Part shown: positions 8,912-19,391 of the stretch, piece by piece | Numbering within the stretch: position 1 is the stretch's first letter | Layout: the number at the start of each line of letters is the position of its first letter | Source: Alphaproteobacteria bacterium | GTDB lineage: Bacteria; Pseudomonadota; Alphaproteobacteria; Micropepsales; Micropepsaceae | Direction: 5' to 3' | NCBI GenBank assembly: GCA_016783965.1 | Contig: JADHVO010000002.1 | Span: 496,001 to 560,000 of the forward strand | DNA: 64,000 bases | Program-made: the position numbers and the translations under genes | Notes under the pieces: model-generated | The model's input: the letters and a program-made list of their open reading frames with translations, nothing else | What the model was told of the DNA's origin: nothing | Database searches by the model: none

Positions 8912-11900
8912 ATGTCAAACACCAAGACAATTCTGCGTCCGCGCGTTGCGTTGGCGACCCTTCTGCTGACAAGCGCCCTTACCGTTCCTGCCTTTGCTGA
9001 AATCGAGGTCGTCGTCGTCACCGCACAAAAGCGCGCCGAGGACGTCCAGACGATCCCGGTCGCCATCTCCGTGTTCACCAGCGAGAAGCGCGACCTGATC
9101 GGCATCACATCCGTGCAGGATATGACGAACTTCACGCCGGGCCTCGCCTACCAGACCTCGCTGGACCGCGTGTTCCTGCGCGGCGTCGGTCGCCAGACCA
9201 ACTCGCAGGCTGCCGATACCCCGGTCGCGAACTACGACGACGGCCTGTTCGAGACCTTTGCGGTGGCGGCTGGACGCTCGTCGCTCGATCTCGACCGCGT
9301 CGAGGTGTTGCGCGGTCCGCAGGGCACGCTGTCGGGCCGCAACGCGCTCGGCGGCGCGCTCAACGAAATCACGGTGCATCCGTCGACGGATGCCTTCCAC
9401 GGCGAAGCGCGCATCGCCTACGGCGCGTACAATCATGTGACACCGGAAATCTCGCTGACCGGCCCGCTCGACGACATCTTCGCGTTCAGGGTCTATGCGC
9501 TTTGGGACAAGCAGACCCAGGGCTACTCGAAGAACATCGTGCCCAACGCACAGCAGGCCGTGCGCGATCCGCTTTACACCGGCAGGCCCCAGGCGTCGGC
9601 GACGGCCACGCCGAATTTCGGCAATGCCGGCGACGGCAACGTGATCGACGAATGGTACGTCGACGGCCAGATCCAGGCGAAGTTCAACGAACACTTCGAG
9701 ATGTGGACCAAGATCCAGTCCGCGCAGTGGTGGAACGGCGCGGGCGGCCCTGGCGCCGACCTGGAAGGCTGGACGCCCGCCGACTACCCGACATACGAAG
9801 TCGCGCAAGGCGGCCTGTACAACAATGCCGGCTACGGCTGCACCGCACTGCCAGGGAGCCCGTACCTGACCGCCAACACGACGATCGTGGCGGGCAGCGT
9901 GGTGACGCCGCTTTCGGGCGCGCAGGCTTGCGTAAATCCTGGCCGCACCAACCCCTGGACCCAGGCGCGCCTGATCCAGACGGGCGTGCGCCTGCCGAGC
10001 TATTTCTCGCTCAACACGCAATGGACGTGGCATGCCGACGGCTTCGATGTGAAGTACATCGGCGGCGGCTCCTATTACCGCTATCACCTGGCGTCGGAGC
10101 TCGACGTCCACCAGGCGCCGATCACGAGCTACCGGCTCGGCGCCGGCTCTCCCGGGTGCCCGGCCGCCGGCTGCACGATCGACAACCGCTGGACCTACAA
10201 CCCGGAGGAAGAGAACTCGTTCATCTCAAACGAGATCAACCTCATTTCGACGGGCGAAGGTCCATTCCAGTGGGTGGCGGGTGCATACCAGTTCTCGCAA
10301 CAGGCGAATCAGCCTGGCGATGCGTTCAACCCGAACCAGCCACAGGTCAATGGTCCGTTCACGGACGGTCCGTTCTTCCCGCCTGGTTTCTTCTGCTCAT
10401 CGCCGCTGATTCTCGGCGGCAACGGCACCGGAACCGGCGGTGTCTGCGCACCGTCGCAGACCTACCGGTCGTTCGAAAGCCGCAACAACATCCACGATCA
10501 CTCCTACGCGATCTTCGGCCAGGTCGATTACAAGATCCTGGACGAGCTTAAGCTCACGGCGGGCCTGCGGTATTCCTGGGATCGCAAGTTCGGCAGCGAA
10601 TCGGCGCGCGTCATATGCTACTTCGGCTTCTGCGATGCGTTCGGCATCGGGCCCGATACGGTTGGCGGCCTCTTCGCCAAGGCCGCCGATACGACGCAAA
10701 CCGGCATTGTCGTGTCGTCCGGCGTTCCGACGCCCCCGCAGGGCGTCACCGGCCCAACGACCTACGATCCGAACACCGGCTTCGCGACGCGCCGCCTCAA
10801 CGCCCAATTCAGCGGCTGGACAGGCACCTTCGGCGCCGAATGGACGCCGATGGACGGCGCACTGTTCTATGCAAAGTACGGGCGCGGCTACAAGGATGGT
10901 GGCTACTACGAGGGCGCCAACACGGCTCTGACGTCGCGGCCGTTCACGCAGCCCGAGTTCGTCAATTCGTTCGAGGTGGGCGCGAAGTACACCTGGGATA
11001 GCTGGCTCACGACCAACGTGGCGCTGTTCCACTATGACTACAAGAACCTCCAGCTGCCGTTGGCGTTCGCCAACCAGATCGGCGTGGTGCAGCTCAACTC
11101 GACCGCGTTCTACAACGTGCCGCGGTCGATCAGCCAGGGCGCCGAACTTGAAGTCACGGCGCAGCCAATCGACGATCTGGCCATCACCTTCAACTACTCC
11201 TACAACGACGCGCATGTGACAAAGGGCACGGCGATCGATCTCGCCGATCCTGAGGGTCTCGCGGCAGGCGGCCAGCCGCTGTACACGGAAGCGCAATGCA
11301 AGGCGCTGCTTACCCCAGCCGGAGGGCCTTGCTCGGGAGATGCTTACAGTTTCCCGACAACGGGCGCGGCGAACGGCTATCCGGCGGCGGCGGCGACGGG
11401 TGGCACGCTGATCAACACCGGCTGGTACATCCCGCAGAACCTGAAGGGCAACCAGCTGCCGAACGCGGCACGCAACAAGATCGCGTTCAACATCATGTAC
11501 AACTGGCACACCGACTTGGGCGTGTTCACACCGTCTCTTTCTTATGTGTGGCGCGACAAGCAGTACGGCACGCTGTTCCAGCGCTCCTACAACCAGGCGC
11601 CGTCCTGGGACCAGGTCGATCTACGCGTGCGTTGGGCTTCGGATGACGACCGGTACGAGGTCATCATGTACGGCAAGAACATCACGAACAACATCATCTA
11701 CGACACCGGCGCCATCGGCACGCGTTACGCAGGCACGGTCCACACGCCCTGCGTTGGCGGCGGCGTTCCGACGTTCTTCGGCGCCTACTGCAACATGGTC
11801 CAGGGCGTCAACGGCCCGACAGGGTATGGACCGGTGTTCGGCGAGGACAGCGGCGGCCGCGTCAAGACCTACCAGGTCGGCCCGCCGGCACTCTGGGGCA

Positions 11901-11926
11901 TCGAGTTCCACTACAAGTTCGACTAG
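8912..11926 (+). CDS. TonB-dependent outer-membrane receptor
   Basis: A 1004-residue receptor that imports a bulky nutrient using TonB energy. The signal peptide ends at AFA (residue 29), and the TonB box EVVVVTAQKR follows almost at once. The plug domain (about 45-160) contains DTPVANYDDGLF and VEVLRGPQGTLSGRNALGG. The barrel runs to the terminal aromatic residue (IEFHYKFD). Length and style resemble the large receptors of Caulobacterales and Sphingomonadales. Loops with several Cys residues (for example CTALPGSPY, CPAAGC) may form extracellular disulfides. No neighbouring catabolic gene identifies the substrate. Confidence 0.95.
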   Translation: MSNTKTILRPRVALATLLLTSALTVPAFAEIEVVVVTAQKRAEDVQTIPVAISVFTSEKRDLIGITSVQDMTNFTPGLAYQTSLDRVFLRGVGRQTNSQAADTPVANYDDGLFETFAVAAGRSSLDLDRVEVLRGPQGTLSGRNALGGALNEITVHPSTDAFHGEARIAYGAYNHVTPEISLTGPLDDIFAFRVYALWDKQTQGYSKNIVPNAQQAVRDPLYTGRPQASATATPNFGNAGDGNVIDEWYVDGQIQAKFNEHFEMWTKIQSAQWWNGAGGPGADLEGWTPADYPTYEVAQGGLYNNAGYGCTALPGSPYLTANTTIVAGSVVTPLSGAQACVNPGRTNPWTQARLIQTGVRLPSYFSLNTQWTWHADGFDVKYIGGGSYYRYHLASELDVHQAPITSYRLGAGSPGCPAAGCTIDNRWTYNPEEENSFISNEINLISTGEGPFQWVAGAYQFSQQANQPGDAFNPNQPQVNGPFTDGPFFPPGFFCSSPLILGGNGTGTGGVCAPSQTYRSFESRNNIHDHSYAIFGQVDYKILDELKLTAGLRYSWDRKFGSESARVICYFGFCDAFGIGPDTVGGLFAKAADTTQTGIVVSSGVPTPPQGVTGPTTYDPNTGFATRRLNAQFSGWTGTFGAEWTPMDGALFYAKYGRGYKDGGYYEGANTALTSRPFTQPEFVNSFEVGAKYTWDSWLTTNVALFHYDYKNLQLPLAFANQIGVVQLNSTAFYNVPRSISQGAELEVTAQPIDDLAITFNYSYNDAHVTKGTAIDLADPEGLAAGGQPLYTEAQCKALLTPAGGPCSGDAYSFPTTGAANGYPAAAATGGTLINTGWYIPQNLKGNQLPNAARNKIAFNIMYNWHTDLGVFTPSLSYVWRDKQYGTLFQRSYNQAPSWDQVDLRVRWASDDDRYEVIMYGKNITNNIIYDTGAIGTRYAGTVHTPCVGGGVPTFFGAYCNMVQGVNGPTGYGPVFGEDSGGRVKTYQVGPPALWGIEFHYKFD

Positions 11927-11953
11927 CGCGTAGTTCTCCCCTTGGAATGCGCG

Positions 11954-11985
11954 AAGGGCGCCGGCACCCACCGGCGCCCTTTTTT
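11954..11985 (+). terminator. Rho-independent terminator of the TonB receptor gene
   Basis: AAGGGCGCCGG, a 6-nt loop and CCGGCGCCCTT form a perfect 11-bp stem followed directly by a T-run. It lies 27 bp after the receptor stop codon. The DUF6491-like gene on the other strand ends just beyond it. Confidence 0.9.
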
Positions 11986-11994
11986 CCAGTGGCG

Positions 11995-12384
11995 CTACGG
12001 CCTGAACTTGCGCGGGATGGCGTCAGCCTCGGCGCGCGTCAGCGGCGTCATCGCCTTCACGATGCAGGGCTCGCCGGGCGATCCGCGACCGCGGCTGACC
12101 TTCAGGTCCCAGTCCAGCGCGTTGCAGACCCAGTTCGAACCGCGCCAGATGGTGATCAGATGGGGGTCGAACCCCTTCAGCGCCGAGCAGCGGTTGGCGA
12201 GATCGACCCGGTAGAAATCATGGGTGCCGACCTTGATGTACATCGTGTGCTCGTCCGGAGCCTTCCATGTGTCGAAGAACTGGGTGGAGAAGCATTTGGG
12301 CGGCCGATCGTTCGGCGCGGCCTGCGCAGCCGTCGCCAATGCAAGCGTTGCTGTGAAGGCCGTGAGCCATGTGCTAGCGCGCAT
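11995..12384 (-). CDS. DUF6491-like exported protein
   Basis: A protein of 129 residues from MRASTWLTAFTATLALATAA (start at 12384), with a clear Sec signal peptide cleaved at AQA. The mature part has four Cys residues in the order expected for DUF6491 proteins (KCFSTQ, NRCSALKG, WVCNALD, EPCIVKA) and a TPLTRAEADA tail. Two disulfides are plausible. The ORF-track extension to 12615 lacks a signal peptide start and overlaps the promoter of yghU, so I reject it. The function of this family is not known. Confidence 0.72.
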   Translation of the reverse strand: MRASTWLTAFTATLALATAAQAAPNDRPPKCFSTQFFDTWKAPDEHTMYIKVGTHDFYRVDLANRCSALKGFDPHLITIWRGSNWVCNALDWDLKVSRGRGSPGEPCIVKAMTPLTRAEADAIPRKFRP

Positions 12385-12601
12385 CGTGATCTCCCGTAGC
12401 GATTGCGGATAGAACGTCCGTCCGCTGTTTCCGTGGCCCGGTATGGGTAATCCCACAGCGCGCGCCGGGGAATACCCGGCCCTGCACGTTTCGGTGAATG
12501 CGGCGATTGACCGGGGCGCATAGCTGATGAAGGTTTCTGCACCTATATCGTTGCCGGCGGCCGCATGGTTCGCCGTTACCCTGTAAACGGAGCTGCACGC
12601 G

Positions 12602-13462
12602 ATGTCCGACGCCACCTACACACCGCCGAAAGTCTGGGTCTGGAACAAGGACAATGGCGGGCGCTTTGCCAGCATCAACCGCCCGACCGCCGGCGCACAG
12701 AAAGAGGTGACGCTGACGATCGGCAAGCATCCCCTCCAGCTCTACTCGCTCGCGACGCCCAACGGCGTGAAGGTGACGATCATGCTGGAGGAGCTGCTGG
12801 CGGCCGGGCACAAGGGCGCCGAGTACGACGCGTGGCTGATCAATATCGGCGCCGGCGACCAGTTCGGCTCGGACTTCGTGGCGATCAATCCGAATTCGAA
12901 GATCCCGGCGATGATGGATCACTCGACCAATCCGCCGACGCGGCTGTTCGAGTCGGGTTCGATCCTGATCTATCTGGCGGAGAAGTTCGGCGCCTTCCTG
13001 CCCAAGAGCGGGCCGAAGCGCGCGGAGACGATCAACTGGCTGATGTGGCAGATGGGATCGGCGCCGTATCTGGGCGGCGGCTTCGGGCACTTCTATGCCT
13101 ATGCGCCGATCAAGATCGAATATGCGATCGACCGCTTCGCGATGGAGGTGAAGCGCCAGCTCGATGTGCTCGACCAGCAGCTCGCCAGGCACAAGTACAT
13201 TGCGGGCGACGAGTACACCATCGCCGACATGGCGATCTGGCCGTGGTACGGCGGGCTGTCGAAAGGTCTTCTCTATGAGGGCGGCGAGTTCCTGTCGGTG
13301 CACGAGTACAAGCACGTAATCCGCTGGACTGACATGATCGCGGAGCGCCCGGCGGTGCAGCGCGGACGCATGGTCAACCGCGCGTTCGGCGAGCCGTCGA
13401 GCCAATTGCCGGAGCGCCACGACGCATCCGACTTCGACAAGGTGCCGAAGAAGGAGGGATAG
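12602..13462 (+). CDS. yghU: Glutathione-dependent disulfide-bond oxidoreductase YghU
   Basis: A 286-residue Nu-class glutathione transferase very close to E. coli YghU over its full length: the N-terminal KVWVWNKDNGGRFASINRP, KHPLQLYSLATPNG..VTIMLEELL, NPNSKIPAMMDH, ESGSILIYLAEKFG and GGGFGHFYAYAPIKIEYAIDRF blocks are all present. The enzyme is a cytosolic dimer that binds two glutathiones and reduces disulfide substrates. GGAG lies 15 nt upstream of the ATG. The gene is divergent from the DUF6491-like gene and is closed by a strong hairpin at 13491. Confidence 0.95.
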   Translation: MSDATYTPPKVWVWNKDNGGRFASINRPTAGAQKEVTLTIGKHPLQLYSLATPNGVKVTIMLEELLAAGHKGAEYDAWLINIGAGDQFGSDFVAINPNSKIPAMMDHSTNPPTRLFESGSILIYLAEKFGAFLPKSGPKRAETINWLMWQMGSAPYLGGGFGHFYAYAPIKIEYAIDRFAMEVKRQLDVLDQQLARHKYIAGDEYTIADMAIWPWYGGLSKGLLYEGGEFLSVHEYKHVIRWTDMIAERPAVQRGRMVNRAFGEPSSQLPERHDASDFDKVPKKEG

Positions 13463-13490
13463 CGCTCTCTTCCCAAATCTTTCCCGCAGC

Positions 13491-13523
13491 AAAGCGCCTC
13501 GCATAGCCAATGCGGGGCGCTTT
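13491..13523 (+). terminator. Probable terminator hairpin after yghU
   Basis: AAAGCGCC-T-CGCAT and ATGCG-G-GGCGCTTT pair over 14 positions with one wobble around a 5-nt loop, 28 bp after the yghU stop. The T-run is short (three Ts), so efficiency is uncertain. Confidence 0.7.
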
Positions 13524-13565
13524 GTGCACAATTGGGCATCCGATATCTGAAAAGAGGAAGAGCCC

Positions 13566-14840
13566 ATGAACGTCGCGGTCGCGAAGGCGCAGATGACGCC
13601 GGAACAGGTGGAAGCCGAGCTCAACAATCTCGGCATGTCGAAGGAGGCGCAGCCTCTGTTCGACGCGGTGAAGAAACACATCGCAGAGAACGTGGCGCCG
13701 ATCGAGGAGGAGTTCTTCCGCCTCGGCGAGGGGCGCAAGGACCGCTGGTCGTGGGCGCCGGGGCAGCTCGAGCTGCTGGAGGGTGCGAAGAACAAGGCCA
13801 AGCAGTCGGGCCTGTGGAATTTCTTTCTGCCCGAGGAGAACGAGATCGGGCGCGGCCTGACCAATCTCGACTATGCCTACATCGCGGCCGAACTGGGCAA
13901 GCATCCACTGTCGTCGGAGTCGCTCAACTGCTCGGCGCCCGATACCGGCAACATGGAAGTGCTGGCGCGCGTCGGCACGCCGGAGCAGAAGGAGCGCTGG
14001 CTGAAGCCGCTGCTCAACGGCGAAATCCGCTCGGCCTATGCGATGACGGAGCCGGGTGTCGCCTCGTCCGACGCCAAGAACATCTCGACCCGCGCGACGC
14101 TGGTGGGCGACGAGTGGGTGATCAACGGCGAGAAGTACTACATCAGCGGCGCCGGCGACCCGCGCTGCAAGATCATGATCGTGATGGTGAAGACCAGCCC
14201 CGACGCGCCGACGCAGTTCCAGCAGTCGCAGATCCTGGTGCCGATGGACACGCCCGGCGTAAAGATCCTGGGCGCGATGGAGGTGTTTGGCCACGACCAC
14301 GCGCCGCGCGGCCACATGCACCTGAAGTTCGACAACGTCCGCGTGCCGAAGGACAACATCCTGCTGGGCGAAGGGCGCGGGTTCGAGATTTCGCAGGTGC
14401 GGCTCGGTCCCGGCCGCATCCATCACTGCATGCGCACCATCGGCAAGGCGGAGCGGGCGCTCGATCTGATGGTCAAGCGCGCGACGACCCGCGTCGCGTT
14501 CGGCAAGCCGCTCATCCAGCTCGGCAAGAACCTGGAGCTGGTGGCGCGCGCGCGCATCGAGATCGAGGCGATGCGCCTGATGGTGCTGAAGGCTGCCAAG
14601 GCGATGGACGTGCTCGGCAACCGCGAGGCGCGGGTGTGGGTGAGCATGGTCAAGGCGATGGTGCCGGAGCGCGCCTGCCAGATCATCGACCAGGCGATCC
14701 AGATACACGGCGCGACGGGCATCTCGCAGTGGACGCCGCTGGCCGAGATGTACACGGACGTGCGCCACCTGCGATTCGCCGACGGCCCGGATGAGGTGCA
14801 CCACATGGTGGTCGGCCGCGCGGAGCTGAGCCGGCACTGA
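13566..14840 (+). CDS. Acyl-CoA dehydrogenase (ACAD10/11-like subfamily)
   Basis: A 424-residue flavoprotein with the full acyl-CoA dehydrogenase fold. An N-terminal helical domain precedes the FAD-binding AYAMTEPGVASSDAKNI, the middle beta-domain (DEWVINGEKYYISGAGDPRCKI) and the C-terminal helical domain with GPGRIHHCMRTIGKAERAL and QIHGATGISQWTPLAEMYTDVR. The long internal spacing and the GRIHHC and DVR motifs resemble the ACAD10/11-like group. A role in beta-oxidation of unusual acyl chains is inferred. AAGAGGAAGAG upstream gives a good ribosome site. It is monocistronic, with a terminator at 14850. Confidence 0.93.
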   Translation: MNVAVAKAQMTPEQVEAELNNLGMSKEAQPLFDAVKKHIAENVAPIEEEFFRLGEGRKDRWSWAPGQLELLEGAKNKAKQSGLWNFFLPEENEIGRGLTNLDYAYIAAELGKHPLSSESLNCSAPDTGNMEVLARVGTPEQKERWLKPLLNGEIRSAYAMTEPGVASSDAKNISTRATLVGDEWVINGEKYYISGAGDPRCKIMIVMVKTSPDAPTQFQQSQILVPMDTPGVKILGAMEVFGHDHAPRGHMHLKFDNVRVPKDNILLGEGRGFEISQVRLGPGRIHHCMRTIGKAERALDLMVKRATTRVAFGKPLIQLGKNLELVARARIEIEAMRLMVLKAAKAMDVLGNREARVWVSMVKAMVPERACQIIDQAIQIHGATGISQWTPLAEMYTDVRHLRFADGPDEVHHMVVGRAELSRH

Positions 14841-14849
14841 CAAAAAGCG

Positions 14850-14887
14850 ACAGCCGGCGCCGCTGCTCCAGCGACGCCGGCTGTTTC
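14850..14887 (+). terminator. Rho-independent terminator after the acyl-CoA dehydrogenase
   Basis: ACAGCCGGCG pairs with CGCCGGCTGT across a 15-nt loop that itself contains a GCTG/CAGC-type mini-stem, followed by TTCTT. It lies 10 bp after the stop codon. The convergent VOC gene ends 15 bp beyond. Confidence 0.75.
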
Positions 14888-14902
14888 TTGTCCCGGCGAT
14901 GG

Positions 14903-15280
14903 TTACATGCGGTGCAGGGCGCAGAGCTTGTTGCCGTCCGGATCGCGCAGATAGGCGAGATAGAGCTTCGCCATGCCGCCCTCGCGCACGCCCGGCGGGT
15001 CTTCGATCGCGGTACCGCCATTGGCGACGCCGGCCTTATGCCAGGCGTCGGCCTGCGCGGTCGTGGCGGCCGCGAAGCCGATGGTGCCGCCGTTCGCGGA
15101 CGACGCGCCCTTGCCGTCGATCGGCTTCGACACCGCAAAGATGCCCGTGGGCGTCATGTAGAACAGGCGACCGTTCGGATCGGTGATCGCCGGGCCGATA
15201 CCCAGCGCGCCGAGCGTGGCGTCATAGAATTTGCGCGAACGCTCGATGTCGTTCGACCCCACCATGATGTGCGAGAACAT
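14903..15280 (-). CDS. VOC-family (glyoxalase/bleomycin-resistance fold) protein
   Basis: A 125-residue single-domain vicinal-oxygen-chelate protein starting at MFSHIMVGSNDIERSRKFYDATL. The ATG at 15280 has GGGAGAGGAAAC before it; the ORF-track TTG start is less likely. The second half carries FAAATTAQADAWHKAGVANGG and ends with AYLRDPDGNKLCALHRM, the usual last VOC strand. One metal-site His (SHIMVG) and the C-terminal acidic position are visible. The substrate is unknown. It lies downstream of the monooxygenase gene on the same strand, but a strong terminator between them suggests separate transcription. Confidence 0.88.
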   Translation of the reverse strand: MFSHIMVGSNDIERSRKFYDATLGALGIGPAITDPNGRLFYMTPTGIFAVSKPIDGKGASSANGGTIGFAAATTAQADAWHKAGVANGGTAIEDPPGVREGGMAKLYLAYLRDPDGNKLCALHRM

Positions 15281-15300
15281 TCTTGTTTCCTCTCCCAAAC

Positions 15301-15335
15301 AAAAAGCGGCGCACGAAGGATCGTGCGCCGCTCTT
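15301..15335 (-). terminator. Rho-independent terminator of the monooxygenase gene (minus strand)
   Basis: AGCGGCGCACGA, a 4-nt loop (AGGA) and TCGTGCGCCGCT form a perfect 12-bp stem. Read on the minus strand it is followed by TTTTTG, so it terminates leftward transcription from the gene ending at 15378. Confidence 0.88.
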
Positions 15336-15377
15336 ATGCACCGGCATGACGCCGGTAGCGAGCGAAACAGCTATGCC

Positions 15378-17192
<1,815 letters not shown>

Positions 17193-17242
17193 GCGGAGCC
17201 CTCTTTCGAAAGTTCGGTATGGTCCATCGATGTAGCAGACGG

Positions 17243-17267
17243 CAGAACTGACAACAAGTCAGTTCTG
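17243..17267. promoter_or_regulatory. Perfect 10-bp palindrome, probable TetR-type operator upstream of the monooxygenase
   Basis: CAGAACTGAC-AACAA-GTCAGTTCTG lies in the divergent gap between the monooxygenase and the small ORF at 17329. ACTGAC/GTCAGT arms with a 4-6 bp spacer are common in TetR-family operators. No TetR gene is adjacent; the nearest in the window is at 7549. Confidence 0.65.
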
Positions 17268-17328
17268 GACCGCCGTCCGTCGGTCGGAGTCTGCTAGGAT
17301 TGGTGCGACCTTATAAGGGGCCGAGGAC

Positions 17329-17537
17329 ATGCCGAGCGCGCCCCTGCCCTACAAGCACTTCTATATCTGGGCGGAATCGGAAGAAGACGGCTATCGGAGC
17401 TACGTCGCCAGGCAGGACGGCCGCGACATCCGCAACGATGCGGGCGAGCTGGTGCGCGGCCCTCGGCTGACGTGTTCGACACGGAAAACAGAGCGCTCGA
17501 TCATGCGCGCGCGATGGCCGACATCATCGAGCAATAG
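17329..17537 (+). pseudogene. Small conserved-looking ORF with an internal frame shift
   Basis: From ATG 17329 (AAGGGGCCGAGGAC upstream) the frame reads MPSAPLPYKHFYIWAESEED...DIRNDAGELVRG, which looks like a genuine cytosolic small protein. After about 17460 the composition turns to Ser/Arg-rich noise. The other forward frame resumes a natural ending, SADVFDTENRALDHARAM then ADIIEQ and a stop at 17535-17537. Joining the two gives a protein of about 69 residues. One inserted or lost base explains this. The function is unknown. Whether the break is real or a sequence error cannot be told here. Confidence 0.5.
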
Positions 17538-17600
17538 CTGTCAGCCCTGTCAACCATCGCGATTGCTGGTAACATCAAGGTGGCTCGTGGGGGATTTGCC

Positions 17601-18434
17601 ATGGAGATTTCACGCCGCGCAGCACTGACAGGTGGTTCGGCCCTGGCGCTCGCCGCCGGACTTCCAACGGCCGCTTTCGCATTCCCGGCCTGGGAGGCCC
17701 GCAGCGGTCTCAACGCCGCGCAATATCAGGCGGTCTTCGACCAGATGACCGCGCAGGGCTACAGGCCTCTCGTGGTCGATGGATATTCCGTCGGCGGCGG
17801 CGATCCGCTCTTTGCCGCGATATGGATGCAGCTTCCGGGCGCAGCCTGGGTCGCGCGTCACAACATGAACGCGGGCGCCTATCAGAACGCGTTCGACACC
17901 TTCCAGACCCAGGGCTTCCGCCCGCGCTGGATCACCTCCTATCCGACCCCGGGCGGCGATCTCTATGCCGCGATCTGGGACAAGAGCGGCAGCGCGGGCT
18001 GGGTTGCACGCCACGGTCTTTCGCCGGCGGCCTTCCAACAGGCTTTCGACCAGTTCACGGCGCAGGGCTATCGCCTGACCTGCACCTCGGCGACGATGAA
18101 CGGGCAATCGGGCATCTGGGAGAAGCTGCCCGGCCCCTTCTACGCGTACTCCGGCATGACGTCGGCGGCGTATCAGCAGCGTTTCGATCAGCTCGGCGCC
18201 CAGGGCTTCCGGCTGCGCCAGGTCAAGGGTTACAACACGATGGCCGGTCCGCGGTTCGCCGCCATCTGGGATCAGGACGGCAGCAGCGCATGGGAAGCGC
18301 ATCACAACATGAACGCCGTACAGTTCCAGCAGACGTTCGACCAGCTCAACGCCGCAGGCTTCTGGCTCAGCGATGTCACCGGCTATGACTCAGGCGGTCA
18401 GGTGACCTATGCAGGAATCTGGCAGAAGGCATAG
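17601..18434 (+). CDS. Tat-exported protein with five BTRD1-like tandem repeats
   Basis: I start at MEISRRAALTGGSALALAAG (17601), which has a GGGGG ribosome site and a twin-arginine leader ending at AFA. The mature protein is almost entirely five repeats of about 47-51 residues. Each repeat has W.ARHNMNA..YQ..FD....QGFRP......Y....G..YAAIWDK or a close variant. This pattern matches the bacterial tandem repeat domain 1 found in polyglycine-hydrolase-like and beta-lactamase-linked proteins. Here the repeats stand alone without a catalytic domain. A structural or carbohydrate/peptide-binding role outside the inner membrane is inference. Confidence 0.78.
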   Translation: MEISRRAALTGGSALALAAGLPTAAFAFPAWEARSGLNAAQYQAVFDQMTAQGYRPLVVDGYSVGGGDPLFAAIWMQLPGAAWVARHNMNAGAYQNAFDTFQTQGFRPRWITSYPTPGGDLYAAIWDKSGSAGWVARHGLSPAAFQQAFDQFTAQGYRLTCTSATMNGQSGIWEKLPGPFYAYSGMTSAAYQQRFDQLGAQGFRLRQVKGYNTMAGPRFAAIWDQDGSSAWEAHHNMNAVQFQQTFDQLNAAGFWLSDVTGYDSGGQVTYAGIWQKA

Positions 18435-18483
18435 GCGTATCGCACAAAAATCCCTGGCACACGCGCGCCCAGCATCAAGGCTG

Positions 18484-19206
18484 TCATGCGGGAAGAGAGG
18501 GAGCGCGGCCCCGGTTGGCGCCGCGCCCGAGTATCAGGACGAATATCAGGGCCGCAACGCCGACGCCGATACAGACTTCCGCCCCGGCAAGAAATTTGGC
18601 GATGTCGCCGACATTTGTACCCCACCACCGCGCAGCGACCAGTGCCACCCAAAACAGGAAGCCGACCCGCCATCTGAGCCGAGAGCCGACGCCGATGCTC
18701 ACGAGCATCGCCAGCGTTGCCATGAGGGCCGAGGCCGGAACGCCGATCTTCACGGATCGAAACGCATGCCCGATCCCGTCGCCGAGGACAGTTCCGAGCG
18801 CACAGGCCGCCAGAAATGCGACCCAGAAAAGGAAGCCTGGAGAGGCCTTGGATGCGGCGTTCCTTTCCGTCGCCTGCCGGATCAACAACGCGAACGCCAT
18901 CACTCCTAACAACAAGGCACCGGCCGCCTCGAATCCGAGCCGCGCATCTCCGACAAGCAGATCCGCGAAAGACGTTCCCGCCGAGCAGAGAACGAGAACG
19001 GCGAACCAATAAAGGGCTTCCATCCTCGAAACGGTCGTAGCGGCAAGGCTGAGCCCGATAAGGACAACCCACGCGCCCGCTTCGGCGAAAGGGGTCAGCT
19101 TCAGAATGTCCGGCAAGAAGTCACCAAGATTGGTGCCGCAGACGCTCGCCAGAATGAGCGCCGTCCAGTAGCGGCCGCCAAACGGGTTCGACAAACTCTC
19201 GTTCAT
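18484..19206 (-). CDS. Integral membrane protein with four GT-x2-GD repeats (DUF347/COG4705-like)
   Basis: A 240-residue hydrophobic protein with about eight predicted membrane segments. The motif GTNLGD, GTSFAD, GTVLGD, GTNVGD recurs four times at regular spacing, which is the hallmark of the DUF347-like membrane-anchored protein family. It therefore looks like an internally repeated bundle of two-helix units. The second copy (GTSFAD) has lost its Gly. The family has no firm function. It lies downstream of the DUF2141 gene on the same strand, with a 185-bp gap. Confidence 0.72.
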   Translation of the reverse strand: MNESLSNPFGGRYWTALILASVCGTNLGDFLPDILKLTPFAEAGAWVVLIGLSLAATTVSRMEALYWFAVLVLCSAGTSFADLLVGDARLGFEAAGALLLGVMAFALLIRQATERNAASKASPGFLFWVAFLAACALGTVLGDGIGHAFRSVKIGVPASALMATLAMLVSIGVGSRLRWRVGFLFWVALVAARWWGTNVGDIAKFLAGAEVCIGVGVAALIFVLILGRGANRGRAPSLPA

Positions 19207-19391
19207 GCGTGCCCCTCTTGCCGTCCGCGTGATGCAACTTATGTTGTTACAAGTTATCGCGATTTCTTCGCAGTGCCGGGAGTTGCTGGATTGATTCTTC
19301 CCAATATTCGCCGAAGGTGCAGCGCCTCTGGCTCTCCACTGTCAATCAAACCAGCGCGACTGCGCCTTACGAGCTCGACGCGTTCCGCCGC

